Part shown: positions 31,526-34,559 of the stretch, one piece after another
Numbering within the stretch: the first letter of the stretch is position 1
Layout: each line of letters opens with the position of its first letter
NCBI GenBank assembly: GCA_015231775.1
Contig: JADGAY010000022.1
Span: 1-34,559 of the forward strand
DNA from: Magnetococcales bacterium
Lineage (GTDB): Bacteria > Pseudomonadota > Magnetococcia > Magnetococcales > Magnetaquicoccaceae
Length of the DNA: 34,559 nucleotides
Direction of reading: 5' to 3'
Notes under the pieces: generated by a model
The model's input: the letters and a program-made list of their open reading frames with translations, nothing else
Database searches by the model: none
Told to the model about the DNA's origin: nothing
Program-made: the position numbers and the translations under genes

Positions 31526-33811
31526 ATGATCAGCAAGCATCTGGAACTCTCCTTGAATCGCGCCATTCGCGCCGCCAAGCAGCGTCGGCATCAATACGCC
31601 ACGGTGGAGCATCTGCTGCTCGCCCTGACGGAAAATCCCGAGGTGACCGAAATCCTGTTGCAGGTCGGGTGTAATCTGCGTCAGCTCTCCCACGACCTGG
31701 AGAGCCACCTGCAAGTGCATGTGCCCACCATTCCGGACGAAGCCGACCCCCTGGAGATCACCCCGACGGTGGGTTTTCAGCGGGTGATCCAGCGCGCGGT
31801 CTATCAGGTGCAATCCTCGGGACGCGATCTGGTAACCGGCGCCTATGTGCTGGTGGCTATTTTCAGCGAACAGCAGTCCCACGCGGTCCATTTTCTCAAC
31901 CGTCAGAACATCAGCCGGCTCGACGTGCAGGCCGCCATTGCCCACGGCATGGAGGGCAAGGGGGCCGACGACGGCGAGGATGACGACGCCGAGGCCCGCA
32001 CCCAGGAGAAGAGCGCCGATCCCGGCCCGGTCAAGGATGACCCGTTGGCGCTCTATGCCACCAATCTGACCCAACTGGCCCGTGACGGGAAAATCGATCC
32101 CTTGATCGGACGCGAGCCGGAGGTGACCCGGACGTTTCAGATCTTGAGCCGGCGGCGCAAGAACAATCCGCTCTATGTCGGCGATGCCGGGGTGGGCAAG
32201 ACCCATCTGGCCGAGGGTCTGGCGTTGCGCATCGCCCGTGGCGAGGCCCCGGAGTTGCTTGCCAACAGCGTCATCTTTTCGTTGGACATGGGTTCGCTGG
32301 TGGCCGGCACCAAATTCCGCGGCGACTTCGAGGCACGCTTGAAGGCGGTGTTGAAAAAACTGACCGAAACCGAGGGCGCGATCCTGTTCATCGACGAAAT
32401 CCACACCGTGATCGGGGCCGGCGCCACGAGCGGCAGCACCATGGATGCCTCCAACCTGTTGAAACCCCTGCTGGCCAATGGTGAATTGCGCTGCATCGGC
32501 TCCACCACCCACGAGGAGTTCCGGGGGGTGTTCGAGAAGGACAAGGCCCTGGCGCGCCGCTTCCAGAAGATCGATCTGGCCGAACCCTCCCTGGAAGAGA
32601 CCATTCTGATCCTCAAAGGTCTGAAATCCCGTTACGAGGCCCACCACGGCATTCGTTATTCCGCAGCGGCGATCCGGGTGGCCGCCGAGCTTTCCCACCG
32701 CCATATCCACGATCGCAAGCATCCGGATTCGGCCATCGATGTGCTCGACGAGGCCGGCGCCGCCGCGCGCATCGCCTCCACCTCCAGGCGCAAGAAGGTG
32801 ATCGGCGTGCGCGAGATCGAGGATGTGGTCGCCCGCATCGCCCGCATCCCGCCGCGCACCGTCTCCCACGACGATCGGGAGCTCTTGAAAAGTCTGGAGA
32901 CCAACATTCTGTTGAGTTTGTTCGGCCAGGACAAGGCCGTCGCCCAGGTGTGTCAGGCCATCAAACTCTCCCGCGCCGGGTTGGGCAACCCGTTGAAACC
33001 GATCGGTGCGTTCCTGCTGGCGGGTCCGACTGGCGTGGGCAAGACCGAGTTGGCCCGGTTGCTGGCCCGCGAGTTGGCGGTGGAGCTGATCCGCTTCGAC
33101 ATGAGCGAGTACATGGAGCGGCACACGGTATCGCGTTTGATCGGCGCCCCGCCCGGCTATGTGGGGTTTGAACAGTCGGGACTGCTCACCGAGGCGGTCA
33201 CCAAGAATCCCCATGCGGTGTTGCTGTTGGACGAGGTGGAAAAGGCTCATCCGGATGTCTTCAACCTGCTGTTGCAGGTGATGGATCACGGCAGTCTGAC
33301 CGACAACAACGGTCGGCGCGCCGATTTCCGCAACGTCATTTTGATCATGACCACCAACGCCGGCACCCACGATCTGGAGCGCGCCTCCATCGGTTTCGTC
33401 AAACAGGACCATCATGGCGACGAGATGAAGGAGATCAAGCGGCTCTTCTCGCCCGAATTCCGCAACCGCCTGGACGCCATCGTCCCCTTTGCCCACCTGG
33501 AACAGCCGGTGATCTTGCAGGTGACCGAAAAGTTCCTGACCGCCCTGGATCGGGATCTCTCCGGACAGCAGGTCACCCTGTCCGTGGACGAGGATGGCCG
33601 CCATTGGCTCGCCGAGCACGGCTACGACCGCAAGAACGGCGCGCGTCCCATGGAGCGGTTGATCAAGGAGAAGATCCGTCAGCCCTTGGCCGACGAACTG
33701 TTGTTCGGTCGTCTGCGTCAGGGCGGCAAGGTGGTGGTGCGGGTGGTGGATGGCAAACTGGATCTGGAGATCGAAGCCCACCCGGCAGCTCAATCCGGCG
33801 CGGCGGCCTGA
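31526..33811 (+). CDS. clpA: ATP-dependent Clp protease ATP-binding subunit ClpA
   Basis: 761 residues, normal for ClpA. An N domain (1-140) begins SKHLELSLNRAIRAAKQRRHQYATVEHLLLAL and binds ClpS. An acidic linker (DDGEDDDAEA) follows. AAA module 1 has Walker A GDAGVGKTHLAEGLA and Walker B ILFIDEIHTVIGAG. AAA module 2 has Walker A GPTGVGKTELARLLA and Walker B VLLLDEVEKAHPDVFN. The ClpP-binding loop reads IGF (RASIGFVKQ), and FRNRLD supplies the arginine finger region. There is no middle coiled coil, which separates it from ClpB. It unfolds proteins for ClpP, which is not in the window. A GGGA lies nine bases before the ATG. Confidence 0.96.
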   Translation: MISKHLELSLNRAIRAAKQRRHQYATVEHLLLALTENPEVTEILLQVGCNLRQLSHDLESHLQVHVPTIPDEADPLEITPTVGFQRVIQRAVYQVQSSGRDLVTGAYVLVAIFSEQQSHAVHFLNRQNISRLDVQAAIAHGMEGKGADDGEDDDAEARTQEKSADPGPVKDDPLALYATNLTQLARDGKIDPLIGREPEVTRTFQILSRRRKNNPLYVGDAGVGKTHLAEGLALRIARGEAPELLANSVIFSLDMGSLVAGTKFRGDFEARLKAVLKKLTETEGAILFIDEIHTVIGAGATSGSTMDASNLLKPLLANGELRCIGSTTHEEFRGVFEKDKALARRFQKIDLAEPSLEETILILKGLKSRYEAHHGIRYSAAAIRVAAELSHRHIHDRKHPDSAIDVLDEAGAAARIASTSRRKKVIGVREIEDVVARIARIPPRTVSHDDRELLKSLETNILLSLFGQDKAVAQVCQAIKLSRAGLGNPLKPIGAFLLAGPTGVGKTELARLLARELAVELIRFDMSEYMERHTVSRLIGAPPGYVGFEQSGLLTEAVTKNPHAVLLLDEVEKAHPDVFNLLLQVMDHGSLTDNNGRRADFRNVILIMTTNAGTHDLERASIGFVKQDHHGDEMKEIKRLFSPEFRNRLDAIVPFAHLEQPVILQVTEKFLTALDRDLSGQQVTLSVDEDGRHWLAEHGYDRKNGARPMERLIKEKIRQPLADELLFGRLRQGGKVVVRVVDGKLDLEIEAHPAAQSGAAA

Positions 33812-33923
33812 TCCAGCCATCAAGGCCGAAGCGGCTTGGCTTGGCCCGGCGGCCTCTCCAACCATCCCATCTCCCCGCTCTGGCCGATTCCGGGATTTTT
33901 TGTCGGCATCGTCACCGAAGCGC

Positions 33924-33951
33924 TTGACTTTCCAGGCGGATGGTCTATGAT
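33924..33951 (+). promoter_or_regulatory. Sigma-70-type promoter upstream of tRNA-His
   Basis: TTGACT and TATGAT are separated by 16 bases, close to consensus. They lie about 80 bases before the tRNA-His gene in an otherwise empty gap after clpA. tRNA-Leu, about 235 bases after tRNA-His on the same strand, may share the transcript. Confidence 0.6.
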
Positions 33952-34030
33952 GGTCAGCTTCTGGAAGCGGAAAATTCTTTCCATGCGGAAAAGGTCGTCC
34001 CGGATCAAGCGGTTTGGGACAGGTCAGCAC

Positions 34031-34107
34031 GGCGGATGTAGCTCAGTTGGTAGAGCCCCGGATTGTGATTCCGGTTGTCGTGGGTTCGAGTCCCATCGTT
34101 CGCCCCA
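34031..34107 (+). tRNA. tRNA-His (anticodon GTG)
   Basis: The cloverleaf folds fully. The 7-base-pair acceptor stem is extended by the tRNA-His-specific extra G (-1) pairing with C73. The D arm (GCTCAGTTGGTAGAGC), the anticodon GTG at 34065-34067, the T arm (GTGGGTTCGAGTCCCAT) and an encoded CCA are present. Confidence 0.96.
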
Positions 34108-34342
34108 CTCCCTCAAGTCATCTCCCCAAACGCCTGGCCTAGATCGCAATCGTCCGGTTCGATCGAAATACCCAAGCGTCACTCCGCAAAGCCCGGCTTG
34201 GTCGGAGCTTTTCCCAACATGGAAGTTCCGTCCGGTGTTCCACGGCTGACCGATCAAATCGCTTCCCGCGCCACATCTGGGAGATCGGATCCACACCCGC
34301 GTCAAGCCCGTTCCCGGCCAAGCCAGATAACCACGCTTCCCT

Positions 34343-34426
34343 GCCCGATTGGTGAAATGGTAGACACGCGGGATTTAGGTTCCCGTGCCTAGCGGCGTGA
34401 GGGTTCGAGTCCCTTGTCGGGCACCA
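34343..34426 (+). tRNA. tRNA-Leu (anticodon TAG)
   Basis: 84 bases with CCA encoded. The acceptor stem GCCCGAT pairs with the 3' GTCGGGC. Anticodon stem CGGGA/TCCCG encloses TTTAGGT, giving TAG at 34376-34378, which reads CUA/CUG-type Leu codons. A class II variable arm (TGCCTAGCGGCG) and a T arm with GGTTCGAGTCC are present. Confidence 0.96.
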
Positions 34427-34461
34427 CATTGGGTTCCAAAGAGAACCAGGAAGTTCCAAGA

Positions 34462-34495
34462 AGCCAGCAAAATTAAACAGTTGCTGGCTTTTTTG
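34462..34495 (+). terminator. Rho-independent terminator after tRNA-Leu
   Basis: AGCCAGCAA and TTGCTGGCT form a perfect stem around a ten-base loop, followed by TTTTT and G. It lies 36 bases past the tRNA-Leu CCA end and ends the tRNA transcript. Confidence 0.88.
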
Positions 34496-34559
34496 TTTCC
34501 AAGGGGTTCCAGGGATGTGTATAGACATCCAGGTTTGGCGTGTGTAGAATCGGGTGTAG

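Noticed and set aside
31511-34030. 839-residue minus-strand ORF opposite clpA
   Set aside because: It is an antisense shadow of clpA. Even its length is explained by GC-rich codon use on the other strand.
34139-34528. 129-residue minus-strand ORF with CPTRDSNPHAARHG
   Set aside because: It is antisense to tRNA-Leu. This peptide pattern is a well-known artefact of translating tRNA genes backwards.
34343-34559. Possible integration site at the tRNA-Leu 3' end
   Set aside because: No integrase gene and no repeat of the tRNA 3' end is visible before the window edge; the downstream structure is explained by the terminator.

Overview
The window comes from a GC-rich Gram-negative bacterium, almost certainly a proteobacterium. 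It has an outer-membrane secretin, a TolC-family channel, a tripartite RND efflux pump, and ClpS/ClpA and RecN of proteobacterial type. Dense genes, ATGA-type overlaps between neighbours and long antisense shadow ORFs fit high GC. The interspersed two-hairpin repeats remind me of those in magnetotactic cocci (Magnetococcales). That is only a recollection, and there are no magnetosome genes here.

Layout. (1) 1-10.8 kb, plus strand: the 3' part of a hybrid sensor kinase (HisKA, ATPase, two receivers, Hpt), a membrane sensor with Cache, GAF and PAS-like domains, then cusC, cusB and cusA for a Cu(I)/Ag(I)-type RND efflux system. The sensor gene overlaps cusC by ATGA. Between cusB and cusA lies an accessory patch: an AT-rich 51-codon ORF, a MNT nucleotidyltransferase, a possible broken partner gene and a palindromic repeat. 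A Cys-rich small metal-binding-type protein converges on and overlaps the end of cusA. (2) 10.8-11.42 kb: a non-coding block with an inverted second copy of the repeat, two long hairpins, a possible gene remnant, a strong leftward terminator and a MITE-like element. (3) 11.4-24.5 kb, minus strand: an MSHA-type type IV pilus cluster read right to left. Its order is secretin (mshL), a PEGA-SPOR-TPR protein, ATPase (mshE), platform protein (mshG), a small membrane protein, two MshA-like pilins, mshC-, mshD- and mshO-like minor pilins, and a large mshP-like protein with a remarkable His/Trp-rich insert. A DUF1640-type coiled-coil gene on the opposite strand interrupts it. (4) 24.5-25.1 kb: intergenic, with nested palindromes. 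(5) 25.1-29.1 kb, minus strand: modCBA molybdate transporter, a ParE-like toxin with its antitoxin, and an orphan LolD/MacB-type ATPase. (6) 29.3-34.5 kb, plus strand: recN, clpS-clpA, tRNA-His, tRNA-Leu and a terminator.

How the genes work together. The phosphorelay kinase and sensor probably form one transcription unit with the metal pump. The msh genes encode the secretin, assembly ATPase, inner-membrane platform and pilins of one pilus. The ATPase carries duplicated MshEN motifs, which suggests control by cyclic-di-GMP. The inner-membrane alignment proteins (MshI/J/K), MshM and the prepilin peptidase are not in the window. ClpS and ClpA form the adaptor and unfoldase of N-degron proteolysis; ClpP is not present here.

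The most unusual points are the His/Trp-rich minor pilin, the PEGA-SPOR-TPR fusion, the split cus operon with its accessory insert, and the inverted repeat pair around cusA.
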